Positions 16,903 to 25,116 of a stretch of 64,000 bases of DNA are shown one piece after another. Source of the DNA: Exiguobacterium mexicanum. Its GTDB lineage: Bacteria; Bacillota; Bacilli; Exiguobacteriales; Exiguobacteriaceae. The notes under the pieces are model-generated. The model had not been told where the DNA came from. It did no database searches and saw only the letters and a program-made list of their open reading frames with translations. Within the stretch, counting starts at the first letter, position 1, and each line of letters starts with the position of its first letter. A program made the translations under genes and the position numbers. The stretch lies in assembly GCF_005960665.1 (NCBI RefSeq), contig NZ_CP040676.1, forward strand, positions 1,064,501 to 1,128,500. Direction: 5' to 3'.

Positions 16903-17425
16903 GTACCAAGTTACTTGGACGAGCGTCAGATGAACGCTTTCTAACGTGTTCCGGAACAGGTTAGAGCAAGAAATCATCTCGGACCGCTATCCGTCAATAG
17001 CTCAGAGGTGGGAACGACATCTCAAATCGTCATCGTCCCGACGAGAGGTCGCGACGTACGCTCATTCGCGAGGCGATTCCGGCATCGGTTCGAAGCTAGG
17101 GACCGTGTTTGGGGAAAACGAATCGTTCAGTTCACCAAAAGGAGTGTTGTCAACCGTTGAACAGTTTATGGCAAGCGTTCGACTTCACGATGGATGGTTC
17201 GACATGACCCGATGACTATTTGTTAGTAACTCGAATGGGTACGTTTCCGTTCACGCAAGACGGCAGTTACTAATTTCTTTCAAACTTCTTCATTAAGAAG
17301 ACCATTGGACCTCATGTCACAAGATTGTAGCAAGTAGGAGAGGAGATCATCCGTAGTGATCACAATTCAATACGAATAAAAAGGTTCCGCACTTGAAATG
17401 AAGTCAAGTTAGGGAACCTTTTTTG
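16903..17425 (+). ncRNA. Large structured non-coding RNA (about 0.52 kb), family not identified
   Basis: This 580-base gap between spo0A and yqzF has a strong promoter and ends in a strong terminator. Between them I find a chain of local hairpins: CCAAG/CTTGG (16906-16918); AGCGT/ACGCT (16922-16938); CTAAC plus TGTT closing on a CCGG loop and pairing with AACA and GTTAG (16941-16964); GCTAT/ATAGC (16986-17001); GAGGTG/CATCTC (17005-17023); CGTC-C-CGAC with GTCG-C-GACG on a GAGAG loop (17034-17056); CGAT/ATCG or the competing CGGTTC/GGACCG (17074-17105); GTTCA/TGAAC (17125-17162); a 9-bp TTAGTAACT/AGTTACTAA stem (17223-17273); CTTCTT/AAGAAG (17285-17300); GATCA/TGATC (17345-17361). An 89-codon frame at 16946 lacks a ribosome site. 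It lacks the RNase P GAGGAAAGTCC core and the tmRNA ends. OLE RNA is the first known family to test, since in Bacillus halodurans it lies in the nearby ispA-dxs-recN cluster; I cannot confirm it. Confidence 0.75.
17378..17424. terminator. Bidirectional terminator of the ncRNA and yqzF
   Basis: A perfect 11-bp outer stem (AAAAAGGTTCC / GGAACCTTTTT) is topped by a second 6-bp stem (ACTTGA / TCAAGT). Both strands have T tails, so it ends the RNA on the plus strand and yqzF on the minus strand. Confidence 0.92.
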
Positions 17426-17428
17426 TGT

Positions 17429-17677
17429 TCAAGAATCTATTCGCGGGACTTTGCCTGTTTTCTTGTCACGATTGAAGATATAACCTGCCACAAAACCAAT
17501 CCCGCCCATCGCGATCAACAGCCCGAACGTTCCTTGGAGCATCGAGGCGGCTGCCACCGACTCGATCCAAGAGAATGGGACGCTCGTTTTGAGGAAGAAA
17601 CTGTCGCGAAGCAACTTGATGCCATAGACACCAAGTAGGCCAGGGATGATTAAGATCAGCAGTGCGATGATACGCAT
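17429..17677 (-). CDS. yqzF: YqzF, DUF2627 small membrane protein
   Basis: The 82-residue protein has two membrane helices (about residues 3-20 and 45-69), separated by a short soluble stretch, and a basic tail (NRDKKTGK). It matches the DUF2627 family, whose member YqzF lies beside bkdR in B. subtilis; no function is known. An AGGAGGAGATCCT site precedes the ATG. It is divergent from bkdR and ends at the terminator shared with the RNA gene. Confidence 0.8.
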   Translation of the reverse strand: MRIIALLILIIPGLLGVYGIKLLRDSFFLKTSVPFSWIESVAAASMLQGTFGLLIAMGGIGFVAGYIFNRDKKTGKVPRIDS

Positions 17678-17807
17678 AGGATCTCCTCCTTAACACTCAT
17701 TATTTTAACAGAAAATACATAGCTCGACACGGCCTTTTTTGTGAGGTTGCGAAATCAGTTCAGGTTCAGTAGCATGGATGCAGAACGGTAAAATGGGGGA
17801 TATTAGA

Positions 17808-19445
17808 ATGAATAAACGATTGATGATTGTCGGTGCGGGGAAAGGCGGGACCGAGGTGTTGAAGATGTTGCTCGACTCGCCGCTCGTCACCGTCGTCGCC
17901 GTCATCGACCCGGAAGCGATGGCCGAAGGCGTGCAGCTCGCGCGCAACCACGGGATTATGACGGCGGGGGATTGGCGGGTATGTGCTGCAACACGTCTCG
18001 ATTTCGTGATCGAGACGACCGGACGCTCTGAGACGTTTGATGAGTTGAAAGAACATTTTGCGGACGCGGTCGTCTTGCCCGGGGAGTTCATCCGTATCGT
18101 CGTCGAACGGCTGAAGCAAAACCAACAGATGCTCGAGGCGATCATCGACTGTACGAGCGAGGCGATCTCGGTCGCCGACCACAACGGGAATACGATTTTA
18201 ATCAACCCGTCCTATACGCGACTGACGGGATTCAAGAAAGAAGACGTCGTCGATAAGCCGGCGACGGCCGACATCGGCATGCAGGAGAGCGTTCACTTGA
18301 AAGTGCTGTCGACCGGGCAAGGAGTCCGCGATATCCGGATGCAAATCGGGGCGACGCGGCGCGACATTCTCGTCAATGCCGAACCGATTATCGTCGAAGG
18401 GAAACTGCGCGGGTCGGTCGGTGTGATCCGGGACGTGTCTCAAATCCGGGCGCTCCGTGACGAGCTGCAAGAAGCGAAGACGCGTATCCGCAACCTTGAG
18501 GCGAAATACCAGTTTGCCGACATCATCGCGTCGAGCGACGCGATGCGCTTCGTCATCGAACAGGCCCGCCTCGCCGCGGTCACGCCGGTCACCGTCCTCA
18601 TTCGCGGGGAGTCGGGAACAGGTAAGGAGTTGTTCGCCCATGCGATCCACGGAGAGTCTCCGCGGAAATATAAAAAGTTCGTCCGCGTCAATTGCGCGGC
18701 CATCTCCCCGACGCTCCTCGAGAGTGAGTTGTTCGGTTATGAGGACGGTGCCTTCAGTGGGGCGAAACGTGGTGGGAAGGTCGGCTATTTCGAAGAGGCC
18801 GATGGCGGCTCACTCTTCTTAGACGAAATTGGCGAACTGCCGGTCGACGTCCAAGTCAAACTCCTCCGTGTCCTGCAGGAACATGAGATCGTCCGGGTCG
18901 GGGGCACGAATGCGATTCCGGTCGACGTCCGCATCATCGCGGCGACGAACGCCGACCTCGAACAGAAAGTGGCGGACGGCACGTTCCGTGAAGACTTGTA
19001 CTATCGGATCAATCGGATGCCGATTCATATCCCGCCGCTCCGGGACCGGCTTGAAGAAGTCGAGCCGCTCTGTGAGCGCATCGTCCGTAAATTGAATCAA
19101 GAGTACGGCCGCAGTGTGCGCGGTGTGAACCGTGAGGCGACCGAACTGCTGAAGAGCCAATACTGGAAAGGCAACGTCCGTGAACTCGAGAACGTGCTCG
19201 GCCGGGCGATGATCTATATGGCGAGCAGCGAACAGTGGATCGCCCCGCACCATCTTCAACTCTCAGCCCGTGTCCCGTCGACACGACCGACCGACGCGCT
19301 TTCCTTGCAAGACGCCGTCGCACGTTACGAACGAGATTTGATTGAACGGGCGATCGAGGAAGCGGACGGCAACAAGTCGGAAGCGGCTCGTCGATTACAC
19401 ATCTCGATCCGAACGCTGTATAATAAACTTGAACGTCTGCAATAA
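17808..19445 (+). CDS. bkdR: Sigma-54-dependent activator of the bkd operon (BkdR type)
   Basis: The 545-residue protein has four parts. Residues 1-95 begin with MIVGAGKGGTEVL, a GxGxxG dinucleotide-binding pattern followed by a beta-strand ending AVIDPEA, and look like a small Rossmann domain. Residues 105-215 form a PAS domain. Residues 235-460 are the AAA+ ATPase with Walker A GESGTGKE (267-274), the sigma-54 contact loop as GAFSGA (314-319, Ser for the usual Thr), and Walker B SLFLDE (335-340). The C-terminus is a Fis-type helix-turn-helix (NKSEAARRLHISIRTLYNKL). It should bind upstream of the ptb-bkd promoter and drive it with RpoN/SigL. The Rossmann-like N-terminus suggests NAD(H) or another nucleotide as signal, which is inference. 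Confidence 0.85.
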   Translation: MNKRLMIVGAGKGGTEVLKMLLDSPLVTVVAVIDPEAMAEGVQLARNHGIMTAGDWRVCAATRLDFVIETTGRSETFDELKEHFADAVVLPGEFIRIVVERLKQNQQMLEAIIDCTSEAISVADHNGNTILINPSYTRLTGFKKEDVVDKPATADIGMQESVHLKVLSTGQGVRDIRMQIGATRRDILVNAEPIIVEGKLRGSVGVIRDVSQIRALRDELQEAKTRIRNLEAKYQFADIIASSDAMRFVIEQARLAAVTPVTVLIRGESGTGKELFAHAIHGESPRKYKKFVRVNCAAISPTLLESELFGYEDGAFSGAKRGGKVGYFEEADGGSLFLDEIGELPVDVQVKLLRVLQEHEIVRVGGTNAIPVDVRIIAATNADLEQKVADGTFREDLYYRINRMPIHIPPLRDRLEEVEPLCERIVRKLNQEYGRSVRGVNREATELLKSQYWKGNVRELENVLGRAMIYMASSEQWIAPHHLQLSARVPSTRPTDALSLQDAVARYERDLIERAIEEADGNKSEAARRLHISIRTLYNKLERLQ

Positions 19446-19498
19446 ATTACCTGCACTTTTTTTCATACCATGCAATAATGTGCGTAATGTGCAACTGA

Positions 19499-19512
19499 TT
19501 AAAGCGCTTTCA
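19499..19512 (+). promoter_or_regulatory. cre-like CcpA site upstream of the bkd operon
   Basis: TTAAAGCGCTTTCA differs from the cre consensus TGWAANCGNTWNCA only at the second base and has a palindromic core. It ends 4 bases before the -24 element of the sigma-54 promoter, so CcpA binding would compete with polymerase. Confidence 0.6.
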
Positions 19513-19516
19513 AAAA

Positions 19517-19532
19517 TGGAAACAATCTTGCA
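19517..19532 (+). promoter_or_regulatory. Sigma-54 (SigL) -24/-12 promoter of the bkd operon
   Basis: TGGAAACAATCTTGCA aligns without gaps to the TGGCACGNNNNTTGCW consensus, with the invariant GG and GC correctly spaced. It lies 36 bases before the ptb start and just downstream of the activator gene, as expected from the B. subtilis bkd operon. Confidence 0.85.
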
Positions 19533-19567
19533 TGATAGTAAGTGAAGACAGGCAAGGGGGGACACGC

Positions 19568-20464
19568 ATGAATTTTGAACGGATGCTCGAACAAGCGAAA
19601 CAACTGAACGGGCGCACCGTCTCGATCGCCGGGGCGGCCGACGTAGAAGTCATCCGCGCCGTCAAGCTCGCGACCGATCACGGATTGTCTCGGTTCAAAC
19701 TGATCGGGGAGGCCCGAGAGATTAAACGATTGTGTGATGATCACGGCATCGACGAGGACGCGGTCGACATCATCCACGTCAAAGGCGACAAAGAGATTGC
19801 CAAACGGGCCACACTCGCCGTCAAAACGGGGGAAGCCGATGTGCTCATGAAAGGAATGGTCGCGACGTCGACGTTCATGAAAGCCGTGCTCAGCCGGGAG
19901 ACGGGGCTGAGGACGAACCGGACGCTCAGCCATATCGCCCTGTTCCAAATCCCGAATCGGGACCGGCTGATCGGGGTGACCGACGCGGCGATCCATATCG
20001 CGCCGACACTCGATGAAAAAGTCGACATCATTCATAACGCCGTGGCGGCGATGCATGACATCGGTTACGCGTCGCCGAAAGTGGCCGCCATCGCGGCGGT
20101 CGAAGTCGTCAATCCGCAGATGACGGCGACACTGGACGCCGCACTGCTCAGTCAGATGAACCGGCGCGGACAAATCAAAGGTTGTATCGTCGACGGGCCG
20201 CTCGCGCTCGATAACGCCGTCGACATGGTCGCGGCCAAACAGAAAGGCATCGCCAGCGACGTCGCCGGACAAGCCGACCTATTGCTCGTCCCATACATAG
20301 AGGTCGGCAACGTCCTTTATAAGTCGATGATGTACTTTGCCGGAGCAAGTGTGGCGGCCATCGTCGTCGGCGCGGCCGCCCCGGTCGTCTTGACGAGTCG
20401 GGCCGATACGGCCGAGGCCAAGCTGTACTCACTCGCGTTCGCATTACTGCACGCCAAAAAATAA
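19568..20464 (+). CDS. ptb: Phosphate butyryltransferase
   Basis: The 298-residue protein is a phosphotransacetylase-family enzyme of the Ptb type: the conserved MKGMVATSTFMKAVL block near 97-111 and the C-terminal GAAAPVVLTSRADTAEAK segment. It exchanges the CoA of butyryl-, isobutyryl- or isovaleryl-CoA for phosphate, feeding butyrate kinase. A GGGGGG site precedes the ATG. It is the first gene behind the sigma-54 promoter, and leucine dehydrogenase follows after 24 bases. The order matches the yqiS-yqiV segment of B. subtilis. Confidence 0.92.
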   Translation: MNFERMLEQAKQLNGRTVSIAGAADVEVIRAVKLATDHGLSRFKLIGEAREIKRLCDDHGIDEDAVDIIHVKGDKEIAKRATLAVKTGEADVLMKGMVATSTFMKAVLSRETGLRTNRTLSHIALFQIPNRDRLIGVTDAAIHIAPTLDEKVDIIHNAVAAMHDIGYASPKVAAIAAVEVVNPQMTATLDAALLSQMNRRGQIKGCIVDGPLALDNAVDMVAAKQKGIASDVAGQADLLLVPYIEVGNVLYKSMMYFAGASVAAIVVGAAAPVVLTSRADTAEAKLYSLAFALLHAKK

Positions 20465-20488
20465 ACTACGCATATGGAGGAATCATCA

Positions 20489-21610
20489 ATGATGGAAACT
20501 AACATGGAACCACGCTTTCGTATTTTCGACGTCTTACATGCTGAAGACTATGAGCAAATCGTCTTCTGTCAAGATCAGGCATCGGGATTGAAGGCGATTA
20601 TCGCGATTCATGATACGACGCTCGGACCGGCTCTCGGGGGGCTGCGGATGTGGAACTACGCTTCAGAAGAAGAGGCGCTCACGGACGTTCTCCGTCTCGC
20701 CAAAGGGATGACGTATAAGAACGCGGCGGCGGGACTCAACCTTGGTGGCGGGAAGGCCGTCATCATCGGCAATGCGAAGACGGACAAATCAGAGGCGTTG
20801 TTCCGTGCATTCGGTCGTTACGTGCAATCGCTCAGCGGGCGCTACATCACGGCCGAGGACGTCAATACGTCGGTCGCCGATATGGACTTCATCCACATGG
20901 AAACGGATTACGTGACCGGTGTCAGCCCGGCGTTCGGGTCGAGCGGCAACCCATCACCGGTGACGGCGTATGGCGTGTATCGCGGCATGAAGGCGGCAGC
21001 GAAATGGAAGTTCGGTTCGGATTCGCTCGCCGGCAAGACGGTCGCCGTCCAAGGGGTCGGGAACGTCGCCTATAACTTGTGCCGCCACTTACATGAAGAA
21101 GGGGCACACTTGGTCGTCACCGACATCAACGAAGAGGCGCTCAAACGGGCCGAGACGGACTTCGGCGCGACGGTCGTCAAGCCGGACGAGATTTATGCGG
21201 TCGATTGTGACATCTTCGCCCCGTGTGCGCTCGGTGCGGTCATCAATGATAAGACGATTCCGATGCTCAAAGCCCAAATCGTCGCCGGAGCGGCGAACAA
21301 CCAGCTCGCTGAGGATCGTCACGGGGACGTGCTCGAGGAGCGCGGTATCCTTTACGCCCCAGACTTCGTCATCAACGCGGGCGGTGTCATCAACGTGGCC
21401 GACGAGCTCGAAGGCTATAACCGCGAGCGGGCGATGAAGAAAGTCGAGCTCATTTACGACAACATGCAGCGCGTCTTCGAGATTGCCGAACGGGACGGGG
21501 TACCGACCCACGTCGCGGCCGAGAAGATGGCTGAAGAGCGCATTCAGATGATGGCACGTTCACGCAGCCAGTTCTTGAAAGTCGAAAAGAGTCTGTTAGG
21601 TGGTCGCTAA
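20489..21610 (+). CDS. bcd: Leucine dehydrogenase
   Basis: The 373-residue protein belongs to the Glu/Leu/Phe dehydrogenase family. The active-site stretch [11 protein letters not shown] and [21 protein letters not shown] carries the catalytic lysines (Lys in TYKNAA and GGGKA), and the NAD fold has [14 protein letters not shown]. It deaminates leucine, valine and isoleucine to the branched 2-keto acids used by the bkd complex. GGAGG lies 8 bases before the ATG at 20489, so the earlier ATG at 20474 is not used. buk follows at once. Confidence 0.95.
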   Translation: MMETNMEPRFRIFDVLHAEDYEQIVFCQDQASGLKAIIAIHDTTLGPALGGLRMWNYASEEEALTDVLRLAKGMTYKNAAAGLNLGGGKAVIIGNAKTDKSEALFRAFGRYVQSLSGRYITAEDVNTSVADMDFIHMETDYVTGVSPAFGSSGNPSPVTAYGVYRGMKAAAKWKFGSDSLAGKTVAVQGVGNVAYNLCRHLHEEGAHLVVTDINEEALKRAETDFGATVVKPDEIYAVDCDIFAPCALGAVINDKTIPMLKAQIVAGAANNQLAEDRHGDVLEERGILYAPDFVINAGGVINVADELEGYNRERAMKKVELIYDNMQRVFEIAERDGVPTHVAAEKMAEERIQMMARSRSQFLKVEKSLLGGR

Positions 21611-21611
21611 A

Positions 21612-22703
21612 ATGACAAGACAGCTCATTCTTGCCATCAACCCTGGTTCGACTTCGACGAAGGTCGGCTTGTTTGACGGAGCGGTCGAGATCATGTCTCG
21701 GACCGTCCGTCATGGGGCCGACGTCACAGGATTGTCAATTCCGAAGCAACTTTCGCATCGGGAACGGGAAGTACGAGCCTTGTTGGCCGAGACGGGCATC
21801 GCGGGCGAGGACTTGTCCGCGATCGTCGGTCGCGGTGGCTTGCTTGCCCCGATGACGTCGGGGACGTACGCCGTCAATCCGCTCATGCAGGAAGACTTGG
21901 CGAGCGGACGTTTCGGCATGCACGCCTCGAACTTGGGCGGTTTGCTCGCCCACAAGCTCGGTGAGTTATTTCAAGTACCGAATTTTATCGTTGACCCAGT
22001 AGTCGTCGACGAGCTCGGACCGCTCGCGCGACCAACGGGAATGCCTGAAATCAACCGACGCAGCATCTTCCACGCCTTGAACCAAAAAGCGGTCGCGAAG
22101 CGTTTTGCCGCCGAAAATGGAAGCGATTACAAAGAACTCAACCTAATCATCGCTCACCTCGGAGGCGGCATCACGGTCGGCGCCCATGCCAAAGGGACGG
22201 TCATCGATGTGAACAACGGACTCGATGGCGACGGACCGCTCGCGCCGGAACGAGCCGGTTCGATTCCTGTTGGACAGGTAGTAGAACTATGTTATAGTAC
22301 CAGGTATAAAGAGTCGGAAATGAAACAAAAAATCGTCGGACGCGGTGGTTTGTTTGCCCACCTCGGGACGTTCGACGCGATCGAGATCGAACAGCGGATG
22401 GCAGACGGTGATGAGCAAGCCGCACTCCTTTACGAGACGATGGCGTACCGGGTCGCCCAAGAAATCGCCAAACATGGCGCCACCTTATTTGGTGACGTCG
22501 ACGCGATTCTGTTGACGGGCGGCATCGCCTATTCGACTTGGCTGACCGAGCAAATCAGTGCGCGCGTCGGCTATTTGGCGCCGGTCCACATCTATCCTGG
22601 TGAAGATGAGTTGAAGGCACTCGCCGAAGGCGCACTCCGGGCCATCCGACAAGAAGAAGCAGTTCGAGAATATGAGGGGGATACACATGGCACGAGAATT
22701 TGA
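21612..22703 (+). CDS. buk: Butyrate kinase
   Basis: The 363-residue protein is an acetokinase-family enzyme: INPGSTSTKVGLFD at the N-terminus binds phosphate, and NLIIAHLGGGITVGAH and the GGIAYS motif follow. It makes ATP from butyryl- or branched-chain acyl-phosphate, giving free short-chain acids. The ATG at 21612 has AGGTGG upstream; the GTG at 21600 is the alternative. The last 17 bases overlap lpd. The coding region contains a promoter-like sequence with a FapR-like element (see separate entries), which would serve lpd and the E1/E2 genes. Confidence 0.93.
   Translation: MTRQLILAINPGSTSTKVGLFDGAVEIMSRTVRHGADVTGLSIPKQLSHREREVRALLAETGIAGEDLSAIVGRGGLLAPMTSGTYAVNPLMQEDLASGRFGMHASNLGGLLAHKLGELFQVPNFIVDPVVVDELGPLARPTGMPEINRRSIFHALNQKAVAKRFAAENGSDYKELNLIIAHLGGGITVGAHAKGTVIDVNNGLDGDGPLAPERAGSIPVGQVVELCYSTRYKESEMKQKIVGRGGLFAHLGTFDAIEIEQRMADGDEQAALLYETMAYRVAQEIAKHGATLFGDVDAILLTGGIAYSTWLTEQISARVGYLAPVHIYPGEDELKALAEGALRAIRQEEAVREYEGDTHGTRI
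22270..22298 (+). promoter_or_regulatory. Candidate internal promoter within buk
   Basis: TTGGAC (22270-22275) and TATAGT (22293-22298) are exactly 17 bases apart inside the buk coding region. The -10 is identical to that of accB. It would transcribe lpd-bkdAA-bkdAB-bkdB independently of the sigma-54 promoter. Confidence 0.5.
22295..22310 (+). promoter_or_regulatory. FapR-like element inside buk, identical to that at accB
   Basis: TAGTACCAGGTATAAA here is the same 16 bases as at 5271-5286. It overlaps the candidate -10 and start of the internal promoter. In a coding region such an exact promoter-linked repeat is unlikely to be driven by the protein sequence alone. Confidence 0.5.
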
Positions 22704-24096
22704 GATCGCCGTCATCGGCGGCGGTCCTGGCGGATATGTCGCGGCCATCAAGGCGGCCCAAGCCGGTAAAACTGTCGCAATCGTGGAGGCCGAGAAACTC
22801 GGCGGGACATGTCTACATAAAGGCTGCATCCCGACGAAGGCGTTGTTGAAAGCGGCCCACGTCTATCAGACGGCGAAACATGGGAGCGCCTACGGCGTCG
22901 AGACGGGAACGGTCACGTTCAACATGGAACGCGCCCAGTCGTTCAAACGCGATTTGGTCGCAGGGCTTGAGAAAGGCATCGAGCACTTGATGAAACAAGG
23001 CAAGATCGAGGTATTCCGCGGCAAGGCCTCGATTTTAGGGCCGAGCATCTTCTCGCCGCAGCCGGGAACGGTCGCGGTCGAGGACAGCTCGGGCGAGTCT
23101 GAGCTCATCTTGCCGAACCAGCTCATCATCGCGACGGGGTCGATTCCGCGCGAACTGCCTGGTCTGCCGTTTGACCATACACGGATTTTAAACTCGGACG
23201 ACCTGCTCCAATTCGAACAGTTGCCGGCATCGATCGCCATCGTTGGCGGTGGGGTCATCGGTGTCGAATGGGCCTCGATGCTCATCGACCTCGACGTTGA
23301 CGTCACCTTGATCGAAGTCGGAGAGCGACTGTTGCCGCTCGAAGACAAGGCGGTGTCACGGGAAGTCGAACGACTCCTGAAAAAACGGGGCGTCCGTGTG
23401 TTGAAGAACGTCACTGTCGATCCGGAGCGTACAGAAGTAGCAACCGATGCCGTCTCGCTCGCGGTCGGCGAAGAGACGATCTCGGTCGAGTGTGTGCTCG
23501 TCTCGGTCGGACGGGTCGCCAATACGGAACATCTCGGGTTACAGAACACATCGATTGTCGTCGAGAACGGTGTCATCCAAGTCGATGAGCAGTATCGGAC
23601 GAAAGAACGTCACATCTTCGCCATCGGGGACTGCATCGGCAAGCTCCAGCTCGCCCATGTCGCCTCAGCGGAAGGTGTCAAGGCGGTCGAGACGATTCTC
23701 GGTCACGAGCCGACTCCGCTCGATTATGCGTTGATCCCGCGTTGCGTCTACGGGGTGCCGGAAGTCGCATCGGTCGGCATGACCGAGGAAGCGGCCAAAG
23801 CGGCCGGTCATGAAGTGAAGACGGGCACGTATCGTTTCAACGGCCTCGGCAAGGCCCGCATCGAAGGACCGGCGGACGGATTCGTCAAGCTCGTGTCCGA
23901 CAAGTCGACCGACGACCTGCTCGGTGTGCATATCGTCGGGCCAAAAGCGACAGAACTGATCACAGAAGGCGGACTCGCTCTCGTCTTGAACGCCACGGCA
24001 TGGGAAATGGGCCAACTCGTCCATCCTCACCCGGCGCTTAGCGAAGCGTTCCAAGAAGCGGCACTGGCCGTTGACGGATTACCGATTCACGCCTAA
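22687..24096 (+). CDS. lpdV: Dihydrolipoyl dehydrogenase of the branched-chain keto acid complex (E3)
   Basis: The 469-residue protein is a complete flavoprotein disulfide reductase: FAD-binding VIGGGPGGYVAA at 9-20, the redox pair Cys42/Cys47 in GGTCLHKGC, the NAD fold IAIVGGGVIGVEW, the IFAIGDCIG segment and the C-terminal HPHPALSEAFQEA with the catalytic His-Glu. It reoxidises the lipoyl groups of BkdB with NAD+. GGGGG lies 6 bases before the ATG, inside the buk end. Confidence 0.95.
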   Translation: MAREFEIAVIGGGPGGYVAAIKAAQAGKTVAIVEAEKLGGTCLHKGCIPTKALLKAAHVYQTAKHGSAYGVETGTVTFNMERAQSFKRDLVAGLEKGIEHLMKQGKIEVFRGKASILGPSIFSPQPGTVAVEDSSGESELILPNQLIIATGSIPRELPGLPFDHTRILNSDDLLQFEQLPASIAIVGGGVIGVEWASMLIDLDVDVTLIEVGERLLPLEDKAVSREVERLLKKRGVRVLKNVTVDPERTEVATDAVSLAVGEETISVECVLVSVGRVANTEHLGLQNTSIVVENGVIQVDEQYRTKERHIFAIGDCIGKLQLAHVASAEGVKAVETILGHEPTPLDYALIPRCVYGVPEVASVGMTEEAAKAAGHEVKTGTYRFNGLGKARIEGPADGFVKLVSDKSTDDLLGVHIVGPKATELITEGGLALVLNATAWEMGQLVHPHPALSEAFQEAALAVDGLPIHA

Positions 24097-24108
24097 GGAG
24101 GAAACAGA

Positions 24109-25116
24109 ATGGAACAGATGACTGTGAATTCATATGAGGAACTAGGATTGACGAAACAAGACCTCGGTGCGATGTACGAGACGATGGTCCGCGCCCGTAA
24201 AATCGATGAGCGCATGTGGAAATTGAACCGTGCCGGAAAAATCCCGTTCGTCGTCTCGTGTCAAGGACAAGAGGCGGCCCAAGTCGGGGCAGCGTTCGCG
24301 CTTGAGAAAGGGACGGACTATATTCTCCCGTATTACCGCGATGTCGCCGTTGTCCTCCACTTCGGACAGACGGCTCGCGACTTGATGTTGTCGGCGTTCG
24401 CCAAGGCGGAAGACCCGAACTCGGGCGGTCGTCAGATGCCAGGGCATTTCGGTTCAAAACAGCACCGCATTGTGACGGGTTCGTCTCCTGTGACGACGCA
24501 AGTACCGCATGCGGTCGGTGTAGCGCTCGCCGCCAAACTGAAAAATGAAGAGCTCGTCACATTCGTATCGTTTGGAGAAGGCTCATCGAACCAAGGCGAC
24601 TTCCACGAAGGTGCAAACTTCGCCGGTGTCCACAAGCTACCGGTCATCTTGTTCTGTGAGAACAACAAATATGCCATCTCGGTACCGCTCTCGAAGCAGC
24701 TCGCTTGTGAGCGTGTATCGGACCGCGCCAAAGGTTACGGGATGCCGGGCGTCACGGTCGATGGGACAGATCCGATTGCCGTCTATGTCGCCGTGAAAGA
24801 AGCCCGCGACCGCGCTCTTCGCGGCGAAGGCCCGACGCTCATCGAAGCCGAAGTCGAACGTCTCGTACCGCACTCGTCGGATGACGATGACAAAGCGTAC
24901 CGCTCGTTCGAAGAGTTGGCTGACCTTAAAAATCGCGACGGGAATCAATTGTTCCGGAAGCGTTTGATTGAGGATGGCGTCATGACCGAGGAAGAACTCG
25001 CAGAGATCGAGGCAAACGTCGATCGTGAAGTCAATGAGGCGACTGCGTACGCCGACAAGGCACCCTATGCGTCTCCTGAATCGACGATGGACCATGTGTA
25101 CGAGGAGGAAATGTGA
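24109..25116 (+). CDS. bkdAA: Branched-chain 2-oxoacid dehydrogenase E1 alpha
   Basis: The 335-residue protein matches E1 alpha subunits: SRQMPGH-like region GGRQMPGHFGSKQHRIV near 105, the thiamine diphosphate motif FGEGSSNQGDFHEGANFAGVH and the conserved phosphorylation-loop region (PHSSDDDD). With BkdAB it decarboxylates branched 2-keto acids and transfers the acyl group to BkdB, supplying isobutyryl-, isovaleryl- and 2-methylbutyryl-CoA as primers for iso and anteiso fatty acids. AAGGAGG lies before the ATG. The gene touches bkdAB. Confidence 0.95.
   Translation: MEQMTVNSYEELGLTKQDLGAMYETMVRARKIDERMWKLNRAGKIPFVVSCQGQEAAQVGAAFALEKGTDYILPYYRDVAVVLHFGQTARDLMLSAFAKAEDPNSGGRQMPGHFGSKQHRIVTGSSPVTTQVPHAVGVALAAKLKNEELVTFVSFGEGSSNQGDFHEGANFAGVHKLPVILFCENNKYAISVPLSKQLACERVSDRAKGYGMPGVTVDGTDPIAVYVAVKEARDRALRGEGPTLIEAEVERLVPHSSDDDDKAYRSFEELADLKNRDGNQLFRKRLIEDGVMTEEELAEIEANVDREVNEATAYADKAPYASPESTMDHVYEEEM

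Noticed and set aside
16946-17215. 89-codon frame inside the structured RNA
   Set aside because: GTG start without a ribosome site, composition unlike neighbouring proteins, and the interval is better explained by consecutive RNA hairpins.
16903-17425. Naming the RNA OLE
   Set aside because: Size and genomic neighbourhood are suggestive, but I cannot align it to the family, and no OLE-associated protein gene is present between ispA and dxs.
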